This document shows positions 1-14,670 of a stretch of 64,000 nucleotides of DNA, in pieces. The number at the start of each line of letters is the position of its first letter. Position 1 is the stretch's first letter. The DNA lies in NCBI GenBank assembly GCA_935421135.1, contig OW285189.1, positions 496,001 through 560,000 of the forward strand. Direction: 5' to 3'. The DNA is from Bugulina stolonifera. Its lineage: Eukaryota; Bryozoa; Gymnolaemata; Cheilostomatida; Bugulidae. The translations under genes were made by a program, and so were the position numbers. Under the pieces are notes generated by a model. That model made no database searches, was not told the origin of the DNA, and worked only from the letters and a program-made list of their open reading frames with translations.

Positions 1-3000
1 TGTGCATAGAATGCATAGAATATATACAATGCACAGAGGTCATAGAATGCAATCTATGTATTCAATGCATCGAAGGCATAGAATACATAGAATGCCATAT
101 ATGTATTCTTTGCATAGAATACATTGATTGCATAGAATGCATTCTACGCATTCTATGTAATCTATGCATTCTACGCATAGAATACATAGACTGCATTCTA
201 TGTATTCTATGTATTCCATGCATAGAATGCATAAAATGCAATCTATGTATTCTATGCGTAGAATGCATTCTATGCAATCAATGTATTCTATGCAAAGAAT
301 ACATAGATGGCATTCTATGTATTCTATGCCTTCGATGCATTGAAAACATAGATTGCATTCTATGACCTCTGTGCATTGTATATATTCTATGCATTCTATG
401 CAGAGAATACATAGATTGCATTCTATGTATTCTGCGCCTTCGATGCATCGAATACATAGATTGCATTCTATGCACTCCGTTCATAGTATATATTCTATGC
501 ATTCTATGCATAGAATGTATTCTATGCATAGAATGCATAAATTACATGGAATGCATAGAGTGCATAGAATGCAATCTATGTATTCTATGCATCAAAAGCA
601 TAGAATACATAGAATGCAATCTATGTATTCTATGCATAGAATGCAATCTATGTATTCTATGCATAGAATGCAATCTATGTATTCTATGCATAGAATGCAA
701 TCTATGTATTCTATGGATGAAGTGCAATCTATGTATTCTATGCATAGAATACATAGAACGCGTTCTATGTAATCAATGTATTCTATGCATTCTATGCATA
801 AAATGTATTCTATGCATAGAATGTATTCTATGCATAGAATGTATTCTATGCATAGAATTATATGGAATGCATAGAGTGCATAGAATGCAATCTATGTGTT
901 CGACGCATAGAATGCATAGAATATATACTATGAACGGAGTGCATAGAATGCAATCTATGTATTCGATGCATCGAAGGCGCAGAATACATAGAATGCAATC
1001 TATGTATTCTCTGCATAGAATGCATAGAATATATACAATGCACAGAGGTCATAGAATGCAATCTATGTATTCAATGCATCGAAGGCATAGAATACATAGA
1101 ATGCCATCTATGTATTCTATGCATAGAATACATTGATTGCATAGAATGCATTCTACGCATTCTATGTAATCTATGCATTCTATGCATAGAATACATAGAC
1201 TGCATTCTATGTATTCTATGTATTCCATGCATAGAATGCATAAAATGCAATCTATGCATTCTATGCATAGAATACACAGAATGCAATCTATGTATTCTAT
1301 GCATAGAATGCAATCAATGTATTCTATGGATAGAATGCAATCTATGTATTCTATGCATAGAATACATAAAACGCGTTCTATGTAATCAATGTATTCTATG
1401 CATAGAATGCATAAATTACATGGAATGCATAGAGTGCATAGAATGCAATCTATGTATTCAATGCATCGAAAGCAAAGAATACATAGAATGCAATCAATGT
1501 ATTCTATGCATAGAATACATTCTATGCATGGAATGCATAGACTACATTTATTACATAGAACGCATTCTATGTATTCTATGTATTCTATGCATAGAATACA
1601 TAGAATGCATTTTATGCACTCTATGCATTCTGTGTAATCTATGTATTCTATGCATAGAATACATAGAATACATAGAATACATAGAATACATAGAATGCCT
1701 TCTATGTAATCAATGTATTCTATGCATTTCATGCATAGAATGTATTCTATGCATCAAAAGCATAGAATACATAGAATCAATGTATTCTATGCATAGAATA
1801 CATAGAATGTAACCCATGTATTCTATGCATTTCATGTATTCTATGCAGAGAATGCATAGAATACATGAAATGCATAGTATACATAGAATGCATTTTATGC
1901 AATCTATGCATTCTGTGTAATCTATGTATTCTATGCATAGAATACATAGAACGAGTTCTATGTAATCAATGTATCCTATGCATTCTATGCATAGAATGTA
2001 TTCTATGCATCAAATGCATAGAATACATAGAATGCAATCTATGTATTCTATGCATAGAATGCAATCTATGTATTCTATGCATAGAATGCAATTTATGTAT
2101 TCTATGCATAGAATGCAATCTATGTATTCTATGCATAGAATGCAATCTATGTATTCTATGCATAGAATGCAATCTATGTATTCTATGCATAGAATGCAAT
2201 CTACGTATTCTATGCATAGAATGCAATCAATGTATTCTAGGGATAGAATGCAATCTATGTATTCTATGCATCAAAGGCATAGAATACATAGAATGCCATC
2301 TATGTATTCTTTGCATAGAATACATTGATTGCATAGAATGCATTCTACGCATTCTATGTAATCTATGCATTCTATGCATAGAATACATAGACTGCATTCT
2401 ATGTATTCTATGTATTCCATGCATAGAATGCATAAAATGCAATCTATGTATTCTATGCATAGAATGTATTCTATGCATCGAATGCATAGAATACATAGAA
2501 TGCAATCTATGTATTCTATGCATAGAATGCAATCAATGTATTCTAGGGATAGAATGCAATCTATGTATTCTATGCATAGAATGCAATCTATGTATTCTAT
2601 GCATAGAATGCAATCTATGTAATCTATGGATAGAACGCAATCTATGTATTCTATGCATAGAATACATAGAACGCGTTCTATGTAATCAATGTATTCTATG
2701 CATTCTATGCATAGAATGTATTCTATGCATCAAATGCATAGAATACATAGAATGCAATCTATGTATTCTATGCATAGAATGCAATCTATGTATTCTATGC
2801 ATAGAATGCAATTTATGTATTCTATGCATAGAATGCAATCTATGTATTCTATGCATAGAATGCAATCTATGTATTCTATGCATAGAATGCAAACTACGTA
2901 TTCTATGCATAGAATGCAATCTATGTAATCTATGCATAGAATACATAGAAGACATAGAATGCATAGAATGCATTACGTGCAATCTATGCACTCTATGCAT

Positions 3001-5972
3001 AGAATACATAGATTGCACTCTATGCACTCTATGCATTCCATGTAATCTATGCATTCTATGTATTCTATGCATTCGATGAATAGAATACATTTTATGCGTA
3101 GAATGCATAGAATACATTTATCACATAGAATGCATTCTATGCACTCTATGCATTCCATGTAATCTATGCATTCTATGCATAGAATACATAGATTGCATTC
3201 TACGCATTCTATGCATAGAATACATAGATTGCATTCTATGCATTCTATGCATAGAATACATTGAATACATAGAAGACATAGAAGACATAGAATGCATATA
3301 ATGCATTCCATGTAATCTATGCACTTCATGCATAGAATACATAGATTGCATTTTATGCACTCTATGCATTCCATGTAATCTATGCATTCTATGTATTCTA
3401 TGCATTCGATGCATATAATACATTTTATGCATAGAATGCATAGAATACATTGATCACATAGAATGCATTCTATGCACTCTATGCATTCCATGTAATCTAT
3501 GCGTTCTATGCATAGAATACATAGATTGCATTCTATGCATTCTATGCATAGAATACATAGAAGACATAGAATGCATAGAATGCATTCCGTGCAATCTATG
3601 CACTCTATGCATAGAATACATAGATTGCACTCTATGCACTCTATGCATTCCATGTAATCTATGCATTCTATGTATTCTTTGCATTCGATGCATAGAATAC
3701 ATTTTACGCATAGAATGCATAGAATACATTTATCACATAGAATGCATTCTATGCACTCTATGCATTCCATGTAATCTATGCATTCTATGCATAGAATACA
3801 TAGATTGCATTCTATGCATTCTATGCATAGAATACATTGAATACATAGAATACGTAGAAGACATAGAATGCATAGAATGCATTTCATGTAACTCTATGCA
3901 TAGAATACATAGATTGCACTCTATGCACTCTATGCATTCCATGTAATCTATGCATTCTATGTATTCTATGCATTCTATGCATAGAATACATTTTACGCAT
4001 AGAATGCATAGAATACATTGATCACATAGAATGCATTCTATGCACTCTATGCATTCCATGTAATCTATGCGTTCTATGCATAGAATACATAGATTGCATT
4101 CTATGCATTCTATGCATAGAATACATAGAATGCATAGATTACATGGAACGCATAGAATGCATTCCGTGCAATCTATGCACTCTATGCATAGAATACATAG
4201 ATTGCACTCTATGCACTCTATGCATTCCATGTAATCTATGCATTCTATGCATTCTATGCATAGAATACATATAATTCTATGTCTTCTGTGTATTCTATGC
4301 ATTCCATGCATAGAATACATAGAATACATAGATTTCACTCTATGCACTCTATGTATTCCATGTAATCTATGCATTCTATGTATTCTATGCATTCGGTGCA
4401 TAGAATACATTTTATGCATAGAATGCATAGAATACATTGATCACATAGAATGCATTCTATGCACTCTATGCATTCCATGTAACCTATGCATTCTATGCAT
4501 CGAATACATAGATTGCATTCTATGCATTCTATGCATAGAATACATTGAATACATAGAAGACATAGAAGACATAGAATGCATATAATGCATTCCATGTAAT
4601 CTATGCACTCTATGCATAGAATACATAGATTGCATTCTATGCATTCGATGCATAGAATACATAGAATACATTGAATACATAGAAGACATAGAAGACATAG
4701 AATGCATAGAATGCATTCCATGTAACTTTATGCATAGAATACGTAGATTGCATTCTATGCATTTGATGCAAAGAATACATAGAATACATTGAATACATAG
4801 AAGGCATTGTATGTAATCAATGTATTTTATGCATTCCATGCATAGAATACATAGAATACATAGATTGCACTCTATGCACTCTATGCATTCCATTTAATCT
4901 GTGCATTCTATGTATTCTATGCATTCGATGCATAGATTACATTTTATGCATAGAATGCATAGAATACATTTATCACATAGAATGCATTCTATGCACTCTA
5001 TGCATTCCATGTAATCTATGCGTTCTATGCATAGAATACCTAGATTGCATTCTATGCATTCTATGCATTGAATACATATATTTCTATGTCTTTTATGTAT
5101 TCTATGCATTCCATGCATAGAACACATAGAATACATAGATTGCACTCTATGCACTCTATGCATTCCATGTAATCTATGCGTTCTATGCATAGAATACATA
5201 GATTGCATTCTATGCATTCTATGCATTGAATACATATAATTCTATGTCTTCTATGTATTCTATGCATTCCATGCATAGAACACATAGAATACATAGATCG
5301 CGCTCTATGCACTCTATGCATTCCATGTAATCTATGCATTCTATGCATAGAATACATAGATTGGATTCTACGCATTCTATGCATAGACTGCATTCTATGT
5401 ATTCTATGTATTCCATGCATAGAATACATAGATTGCATTTTATGCAATCTATGCATTCTGTGTAATCATGGTATTCTATGCATAGAATACATAGAATACA
5501 TAGAATACATAGAATACATAGAATACATAGAATACATAGAATACATAGAATGCCTTCTATGTAATCAATGTATTCTATGCATAGAATGTATTCTATGCAT
5601 CAAATGCATAGAATACATAGAATGCAATCTATGTATTCTATGCATAGAATGCAATCTATGTATTCTATGCATAGAATGCAATCTATGTATTTTATGGATG
5701 AAGTGCAATCTATGTATTCTATGCATAGAATACATAGAACGCGTTCTATGTAATCAATGTATTCTATGCAATCTATGCATAGAATGTATTCTATGCATAG
5801 AATGTATTCTATGCATAGAATTATATAGAATGCATAGAGTGCATAGAATGCAATCTATGTGTTCGACGCATAGAATGCATAGAATATATACAATGCACGG
5901 AGTGCATAGAATGCAATCTATGTATTCGATGCATCGAAGGCGCAGAATACATAGAATGCAATCTATGTATTC
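1..5972. repeat. Higher-order repeat copy 1 (~5.97 kb)
   Basis: The landmark TGTGCATAGAATGCATAG followed by ATATATACAATG starts at 1 and recurs at 5973, 11936 and 16554. Landmarks across this copy reappear 5972 bp downstream as far as about 1800, then 5954 bp downstream from about 1865 (an 18-bp deletion in copy 2), then 5963 bp downstream from about 5550 (one extra 9-mer in copy 2). The copies differ by only scattered substitutions, which implies recent amplification or homogenisation. The window edge truncates the view upstream, so the phase of the true unit is arbitrary. Confidence 0.9.
5482..5552. repeat. Pure 9-bp run, 7 units
   Basis: Seven perfect head-to-tail ACATAGAAT units follow a CATAGAAT. 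This is one of the few places where the 9-mer stays on a single strand. Equivalent runs in the other higher-order copies have 8 units (11436-11515) and 7 units (16062-16133), so the tract length is variable. Confidence 0.85.
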
Positions 5973-8900
5973 TGTGCATAGAATGCATAGAATATATACA
6001 ATGCACAGAGGTCATAGAATGCAATCTATGTATTCAATGCATCGAAGGCATAGAATACATAGAATGCCATATATGTATTCTTTGCATAGAATACATTGAT
6101 TGCATAGAATGCATTCTACGCATTCTATGTAATCTATGCATTCTATGCATAGAATACATAGACTGCATTCTATGTATTCTATGTATTCCATGCATAGAAT
6201 GCATAAAATGCAATCTATGTATTCTATGCGTAGAATGCATTCTATGCAATCAATGTATTCTATGCAAAGAATACATAGATGGCATTCTATGTATTCTATG
6301 CCTTCGATGCATTGAAAACATAGATTGCATTCTATGACCTCTGTGCATTGTATATATTCTATGCATTCTATGCAGAGAATACATAGATTGCATTCTATGT
6401 ATTCTGCGCCTTCGATGCATCGAATACATAGATTGCATTCTATGCACTCCGTTCATAGTATATATTCTATGCATTCTATGCATAGAATGTATTCTATGCA
6501 TAGAATGCATAAATTACATGGAATGCATAGAGTGCATAGAATGCAATCTATGTATTCTATGCATCAAAAGCATAGAATACATAGAATGCAATCTATGTAT
6601 TCTATGCATAGAATGCAATCTATGTATTCTATGCATAGAATGCAATCTATGTATTCTATGCATAGAATGCAATCTATGTATTCTATGGATGAAGTGCAAT
6701 CTATGTATTCTATGCATAGAATACATAGAACGCGTTCTATGTAATCAATGTATTCTATGCATTCTATGCATAAAATGTATTCTATGCATAGAATGTATTC
6801 TATGCATAGAATGTATTCTATGCATAGAATTATATGGAATGCATAGAGTGCATAGAATGCAATCTATGTGTTCGACGCATAGAATGCATAGAATATATAC
6901 TATGAACGGAGTGCATAGAATGCAATCTATGTATTCGATGCATCGAAGGCGCAGAATACATAGAATGCAATCTTTGTATTCTCTGCATAGAATGCATAGA
7001 ATATATACAATGCACAGAGGTCATAGAATGCAATCTATGTATTCAATGCATCGAAGGCATAGAATACATAGAATGCCATCTATGTATTCTTTGCATAGAA
7101 TACATTGATTGCATAGAATGCATTCTACGCATTCTATGTAATCTATGCATTCTATGCATAGAATACATAGACTGCATTCTATGTATTCTATGTATTCCAT
7201 GCATAGAATGCATAAAATGCAATCTATGCATTCTATGCATAGAATACACAGAATGCAATCTATGTATTCTATGCATAGAATGCAATCAATGTATTCTATG
7301 GATAGAATGCAATCTATGTATTCTATGCATAGAATACATAAAACGCGTTCTATGTAATCAATGTATTCTATGCATAGAATGCATAAATTACATGGAATGC
7401 ATAGAGTGCATAGAATGCAATCTATGTATTCAATGCATCGAAAGCAAAGAATACATAGAATGCAATCAATGTATTCTATGCATAGAATACATTCTATGCA
7501 TGGAATGCATAGACTACATTTATTACATAGAACGCATTCTATGTATTCTATGTATTCTATGCATAGAATACATAGAATGCATTTTATGCACTCTATGCAT
7601 TCTGTGTAATCTATGTATTCTATGCATAGAATACATAGAATACATAGAATACATAGAATACATAGAATGCCTTCTATGTAATCAATGTATTCTATGCATT
7701 TCATGCATAGAATGTATTCTATGCATCAAAAGCATAGAATACATAGAATCAATGTATTCTATGCATAGAATACATAGAATGTAACCCATGTATTCTATGC
7801 AGAGAATGCATAGAATACATGAAATGCATAGTATACATAGAATGCATTTTATGCAATCTATGCATTCTGTGTAATCTATGTATTCTATGCATAGAATACA
7901 TAGAACGAGTTCTATGTAATCAATGTATCCTATGCATTCTATGCATAGAATGTATTCTATGCATCAAATGCATAGAATACATAGAATGCAATCTATGTAT
8001 TCTATGCATAGAATGCAATCTATGTATTCTATGCATAGAATGCAATTTATGTATTCTATGCATAGAATGCAATCTATGTATTCTATGCATAGAATGCAAT
8101 CTATGTATTCTATGCATAGAATGCAATCTATGTATTCTATGCATAGAATGCAATCTACGTATTCTATGCATAGAATGCAATCAATGTATTCTAGGGATAG
8201 AATGCAATCTATGTATTCTATGCATCAAAGGCATAGAATACATAGAATGCCATCTATGTATTCTTTGCATAGAATACATTGATTGCATAGAATGCATTCT
8301 ACGCATTCTATGTAATCTATGCATTCTATGCATAGAATACATAGACTGCATTCTATGTATTCTATGTATTCCATGCATAGAATGCATAAAATGCAATCTA
8401 TGTATTCTATGCATAGAATGTATTCTATGCATCGAATGCATAGAATACATAGAATGCAATCTATGTATTCTATGCATAGAATGCAATCAATGTATTCTAG
8501 GGATAGAATGCAATCTATGTATTCTATGCATAGAATGCAATCTATGTATTCTATGCATAGAATGCAATCTATGTAATCTATGGATAGAACGCAATCTATG
8601 TATTCTATGCATAGAATACATAGAACGCGTTCTATGTAATCAATGTATTCTATGCATTCTATGCATAGAATGTATTCTATGCATCAAATGCATAGAATAC
8701 ATAGAATGCAATCTATGTATTCTATGCATAGAATGCAATCTATGTATTCTATGCATAGAATGCAATTTATGTATTCTATGCATAGAATGCAATCTATGTA
8801 TTCTATGCATAGAATGCAATCTATGTATTCTATGCATAGAATGCAAACTACGTATTCTATGCATAGAATGCAATCTATGTAATCTATGCATAGAATACAT

Positions 8901-11900
8901 AGAAGACATAGAATGCATAGAATGCATTACGTGCAATCTATGCACTCTATGCATAGAATACATAGATTGCACTCTATGCACTCTATGCATTCCATGTAAT
9001 CTATGCATTCTATGTATTCTATGCATTCGATGAATAGAATACATTTTATGCGTAGAATGCATAGAATACATTTATCACATAGAATGCATTCTATGCACTC
9101 TATGCATTCCATGTAATCTATGCATTCTATGCATAGAATACATAGATTGCATTCTACGCATTCTATGCATAGAATACATAGATTGCATTCTATGCATTCT
9201 ATGCATAGAATACATTGAATACATAGAAGACATAGAAGACATAGAATGCATATAATGCATTCCATGTAATCTATGCACTTCATGCATAGAATACATAGAT
9301 TGCATTTTATGCACTCTATGCATTCCATGTAATCTATGCATTCTATGTATTCTATGCATTCGATGCATATAATACATTTTATGCATAGAATGCATAGAAT
9401 ACATTGATCACATAGAATGCATTCTATGCACTCTATGCATTCCATGTAATCTATGCGTTCTATGCATAGAATACATAGATTGCATTCTATGCATTCTATG
9501 CATAGAATACATAGAAGACATAGAATGCATAGAATGCATTCCGTGCAATCTATGCACTCTATGCATAGAATACATAGATTGCACTCTATGCACTCTATGC
9601 ATTCCATGTAATCTATGCATTCTATGTATTCTTTGCATTCGATGCATAGAATACATTTTACGCATAGAATGCATAGAATACATTTATCACATAGAATGCA
9701 TTCTATGCACTCTATGCATTCCATGTAATCTATGCATTCTATGCATAGAATACATAGATTGCATTCTATGCATTCTATGCATAGAATACATTGAATACAT
9801 AGAATACGTAGAAGACATAGAATGCATAGAATGCATTTCATGTAACTCTATGCATAGAATACATAGATTGCACTCTATGCACTCTATGCATTCCATGTAA
9901 TCTATGCATTCTATGTATTCTATGCATTCTATGCATAGAATACATTTTACGCATAGAATGCATAGAATACATTGATCACATAGAATGCATTCTATGCACT
10001 CTATGCATTCCATGTAATCTATGCGTTCTATGCATAGAATACATAGATTGCATTCTATGCATTCTATGCATAGAATACATAGAATGCATAGATTACATGG
10101 AACGCATAGAATGCATTCCGTGCAATCTATGCACTCTATGCATAGAATACATAGCTTGCACTCTATGCACTCTATGCGTTCCATGTAATCTATGCATTCT
10201 ATGCATTCTATGCATAGAATACATATAATTCTATGTCTTCTGTGTATTCTATGCATTCCATGCATAGAATACATAGAATACATAGATTTCACTCTATGCA
10301 CTCTATGTATTCCATGTAATCTATGCATTCTATGTATTCTATGCATTCGGTGCATAGAATACATTTTATGCATAGAATGCATAGAATACATTGATCACAT
10401 AGAATGCATTCTATGCACTCTATGCATTCCATGTAACCTATGCATTCTATGCATCGAATACATAGATTGCATTCTATGCATTCTATGCATAGAATACATT
10501 GAATACATAGAAGACATAGAAGACATAGAATGCATATAATGCATTCCATGTAATCTATGCACTCTATGCATAGAATACATAGATTGCATTCTATGCATTC
10601 GATGCATAGAATACATAGAATACATTGAATACATAGAAGACATAGAAGACATAGAATGCATAGAATGCATTCCATGTAACTTTATGCATAGAATACGTAG
10701 ATTGCATTCTATGCATTTGATGCAAAGAATACATAGAATACATTGAATACATAGAAGGCATTGTATGTAATCAATGTATTTTATGCATTCCATGCATAGA
10801 ATACATAGAATACATAGATTGCACTCTATGCACTCTATGCATTCCATTTAATCTGTGCATTCTATGTATTCTATGCATTCGATGCATAGATTACATTTTA
10901 TGCATAGAATGCATAGAATACATTTATCACATAGAATGCATTCTATGCACTCTATGCATTCCATGTAATCTATGCGTTCTATGCATAGAATACCTAGATT
11001 GCATTCTATGCATTCTATGCATTGAATACATATAATTCTATGTCTTTTATGTATTCTATGCATTCCATGCATAGAATACATAGAATACATAGATTGCACT
11101 CTATGCACTCTATGCATTCCATGTAATCTATGCGTTCTATGCATAAAATACATAGATTGCATTCTATGCATTCTATGCATTGAATACATATAATTCTATG
11201 TCTTCTATGTATTCTATGCATTCCATGCATAGAACACATAGAATACATAGATCGCGCTCTATGCACTCTATGCATTCCATGTAATCTATGCATTCTATGC
11301 ATAGAATACATAGATTGGATTCTACGCATTCTATGCATAGACTGCATTCTATGTATTCTATGTATTCCATGCATAGAATACATAGATTGCATTTTATGCA
11401 ATCTATGCATTCTGTGTAATCATGGTATTCTATGCATAGAATACATAGAATACATAGAATACATAGAATACATAGAATACATAGAATACATAGAATACAT
11501 AGAATACATAGAATGCCTTCTATGTAATCAATGTATTCTATGCATAGAATGTATTCTATGCATCAAATGCATAGAATACATAGAATGCAATCTATGTATT
11601 CTATGCATAGAATGCAATCTATGTATTCTATGCATAGAATGCAATCTATGTATTTTATGGATGAAGTGCAATCTATGTATTCTATGCATAGAATACATAG
11701 AACGCGTTCTATGTAATCAATGTATTCTATGCAATCTATGCATAGAATGTATTCTATGCATAGAATGTATTCTATGCATAGAATTATATAGAATGCATAG
11801 AGTGCATAGAATGCAATCTATGTGTTCGACGCATAGAATGCATAGAATATATACAATGCACGGAGTGCATAGAATGCAATCTATGTATTCGATGCATCGA

Positions 11901-11935
11901 AGGCGCAGAATACATAGAATGCAATCTATGTATTC
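5973..11935. repeat. Higher-order repeat copy 2 (~5.96 kb)
   Basis: Second near-identical copy of the ~6-kb unit. It is in register with copy 1 along its full length, apart from an 18-bp loss near 7800 and a 9-bp gain near 11436-11515. Rare point differences (for example near 10155 and 10188) show that it is a separate copy rather than an identical assembly duplicate. Confidence 0.9.
11436..11515. repeat. Pure 9-bp run, 8 units
   Basis: Same locus in higher-order copy 2 as the run at 5482, with one more ACATAGAAT unit. This accounts for the 9-bp change in offset between the copies. Confidence 0.85.
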
Positions 11936-13650
11936 TGTGCATAGAATGCATAGAATATATACAATGCACAGAGGTCATAGAATGCAATCTATGTATTCAA
12001 TGCATCGAAGGCATAGAATACATAGAATGCCATATATGTATTCTTTGCATAGAATACATTGATTGCATAGAATGCATTCTACGCATTCTATGTAATCTAT
12101 GCATTCTATGCATAGAATACATAGACTGCGTTCTATGTATTCTATGTATTCCATGCATAGAATGCATAAAATGCAATCTATGTATTCTATGCGTAGAATG
12201 CATTCTATGTATTCTATGCATAGAATGCAAACTACGTATTCTATGCATAGAATGCAATCTATGTAATCTATGCATAGAATACATAGAAGACATAGAATGC
12301 ATAGAATGCATTACGTGCAATCTATGCACTCTATGCATAGAATACATAGATTGCACTCTATGCACTCTATGCATTCCATGTAATCTATGCATTCTATGTA
12401 TTCTATGCATTCGATGAATAGAATACATTTTATGCGTAGAATGCATAGAATACATTTATCACATAGAATGCATTCTATGCACTCTATGCATTCCATGTAA
12501 TCTATGCATTCTATGCATAGAATACATAGATTGCATTCTACGCATTCTATGCATAGAATACATAGATTGCATTCTATGCATTCTATGCATAGAATACATT
12601 GAATACATAGAAGACATAGAAGACATAGAATGCATATAATGCATTCCATGTAATCTATGCACTTCATGCATAGAATACATAGATTGCATTTTATGCACTC
12701 TATGCATTCCATGTAATCTATGCATTCTATGTATTCTATGCATTCGATGCATATAATACATTTTATGCATAGAATGCATAGAATACATTGATCACATAGA
12801 ATGCATTCTATGCACTCTATGCATTCCATGTAATCTATGCGTTCTATGCATAGAATACATAGATTGCATTCTATGCATTCTATGCATAGAATACATAGAA
12901 GACATAGAATGCATAGAATGCATTCCGTGCAATCTATGCACTCTATGCATAGAATACATAGATTGCACTCTATGCACTCTATGCATTCTATGTAATCTAT
13001 GCATTCTATGTATTCTATGCATTCGATGCATAGACTACATTTTACGCATAGAATGCATAGAATACATTTATCACATAGAATGCATTCCATGCACTCTATG
13101 CATTCCATGTAATCTATGCATTCTATGCATAGAATACATAGATCGCATTCTATGCATTCTATGCATAGAATACATTGAATACATAGAATACATAGAAGAC
13201 ATAGAATGCATAGAATGCATTTCATGTAACTCTATGCGTAGAATACATAGATTGCACTCTATGCACTCTATGCATTCCATGTAATCTATGCATTCTATGT
13301 ATTCTATGCATTCTATGCATAGAATACATTTTACGCATAGAATGCATAGAATACATTGATCACATAGAATGCATTCTATGCACTCTATGCATTCCATGTA
13401 ATCTATGCGTTCTATGCATAGAGTACATAGATTGCATTCTATGCATTCTATGCATAGAATACATAGAAGACATAGATTGCATAGAATGCATTCCGTGCAA
13501 TCTATGCACTCTATGCATAGAATACATAGATTGCACTCTATGCACTCTATGCATTCCATGTAATCTATGCATTCTATGCATTCTATGCATAGAATACATA
13601 TAATTCTATGTCTTCTGTGTATTCTATGCATTCCATGCATAGAATACATA

Positions 13651-14000
13651 CAGAGATGTGCAAAATAGTTGGGACGCTGTAATGCAGTAGCCAAATTTCG
13701 AGTGCACTTTTAGTTCTGCCATTATATCAGTTGTTGTCCATCAAAAGGTGTAAATATAAATATCATTTGAATCCTCTCACCCCAAGGAACCCATTTATAC
13801 TTATTTCAATTGTGTTATCACACCTCCGGTAAAGTTAAAATGCAATATACATTTTGAGTCAAGTTCTGTATACGTGACCAAAAGTCGCCCCCTAAGGGAT
13901 TGATGTCTTAGACCGATTTGTCTGCTAGCAATGAACTTCAAAAGATTTTCAGACTTCACTCAGAGCATAAGATCTTCAATCGTTGCATAATTTTTCGCTC
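13651..14000 (+). repeat. Left terminal inverted repeat of the Tc1/mariner-type element
   Basis: Pairs with 14321-14670 on the opposite strand. Shared landmarks read inward include AATAGTTGGGACGCT, GCAGTAGCCAA, CTTTTAGTT, GAGTCAAGTTCTGTATACG, GCTAGCAATG and GAGCATAAGATCTTCAA. Mismatches are scattered evenly, which suggests an old copy. Confidence 0.85.
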
Positions 14001-14065
14001 ATTGACCTGTAATATTTTTATAAATTGGTTGTAAGCTGCAGTTAAAAGAATCGCTATTTCATGAA

Positions 14066-14242
14066 ATGGCCACACTTGAGGACAAGAAGTTGACCACTCT
14101 ACTCTTGCATATTGATAAGACGATCAGAGAAAGTTCTATTAAATAGTGCATTCTAGATTCTACTGTGTATAACTTCATCAGAAGGTGGAAGGAAATTGGT
14201 ACTATGAAAGATTTTAGAGCTGGAATAGAAACTCCGTCTTGA
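14066..14242 (+). pseudogene. Tc1-like transposase N-terminal fragment, broken
   Basis: One frame reads from ATG at 14066 through an in-frame TAG at 14144-14146 to a TGA at 14240-14242. The second half reads DSTVYNFIRRWKEIGT, which matches the second helix-turn-helix of Tc1 transposases (the STVYN..RRWKETG pattern), followed by a degraded GRP-hook-like region. Full Tc1 transposases are about 340 aa with a DDE/D catalytic domain; here only some 58 codons remain and the catalytic part is absent. Family assignment from this motif is good, and function is certainly lost. Confidence 0.72.
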
Positions 14243-14320
14243 AGCGTGGCCGTTACGAAAAACAGCGATTTTCCTAACTGCTTACAGCAAATTTATGCAA
14301 ATTTTGCAGATAAGTAGACA

Positions 14321-14670
14321 AAAAAATTATGCAAAATTTGAAGATCTTATGCTCTGAGTGAAGTCTAAAACTCTTTTGAAGTCCATTGCTAGCAGAGAAA
14401 TTAGTCTAAGACATAAATTAATCCCGTAGGGGGCGACTTTTGGTAGCGTATACAGAACTTGACTCAAAGTGTATAATGCATTGTAACTTCACTGGAGGTC
14501 ATACATTGCAATTGAAACAAACATAAATGGGTTCTTTAGAGTGAGAGGATTCAAATGATATATATATTTATACCTTTTGATAGATAAAAACTGGTATGAT
14601 GGCAAAACTAAAAGTGTATTCGAAACTTGGCTACTGCATTAGAGCGTCCCAACTATTTCGCACACCTCTG
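14321..14670 (-). repeat. Right terminal inverted repeat of the Tc1/mariner-type element
   Basis: Inverted partner of 13651-14000. It ends CACACCTCTG immediately before the flanking TA. Confidence 0.85.

Larger units (their letters stand above)
1..13650. repeat. Satellite array, block A (9-bp strand-switching unit)
   Basis: Near-continuous tandem satellite. The base period is 9 bp (ATAGAATGC, ACATAGAAT, AATCTATGT, ATTCTATGC), often organised as 27-bp units of three 9-mers, as seen clearly at 600-720 and 2030-2220. Neighbouring 9-mers frequently lie on opposite strands, so the 14-bp palindrome TTCTATGCATAGAA recurs every few units. All reading frames stay open because the period is divisible by three; I regard those frames as non-genic. 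No other gene, RNA or element is visible in this block. Confidence 0.97.
13651..14670. mobile_element. Tc1/mariner-type element with ~350-bp inverted repeats
   Basis: A 1020-bp non-satellite insert flanked by TA on both sides (13649-13650 and 14671-14672). The ends are imperfect inverted repeats beginning CAGAGATGTGCAAAATAG on the left and, read inward on the other strand, CAGAGGTGTGCGAAATAG on the right. The inverted repeats extend about 350 bp (13651-14000 and 14321-14670) with scattered mismatches. The short centre holds a broken transposase fragment. TA duplication is typical of Tc1/mariner. The element is non-autonomous, and the satellite continues on either side in the same higher-order register, so it inserted after that repeat formed. 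Confidence 0.88.

Noticed and set aside
1..13650. Telomeric repeat
   Set aside because: The unit is not a TTAGGG-type G-rich repeat and both strands alternate.
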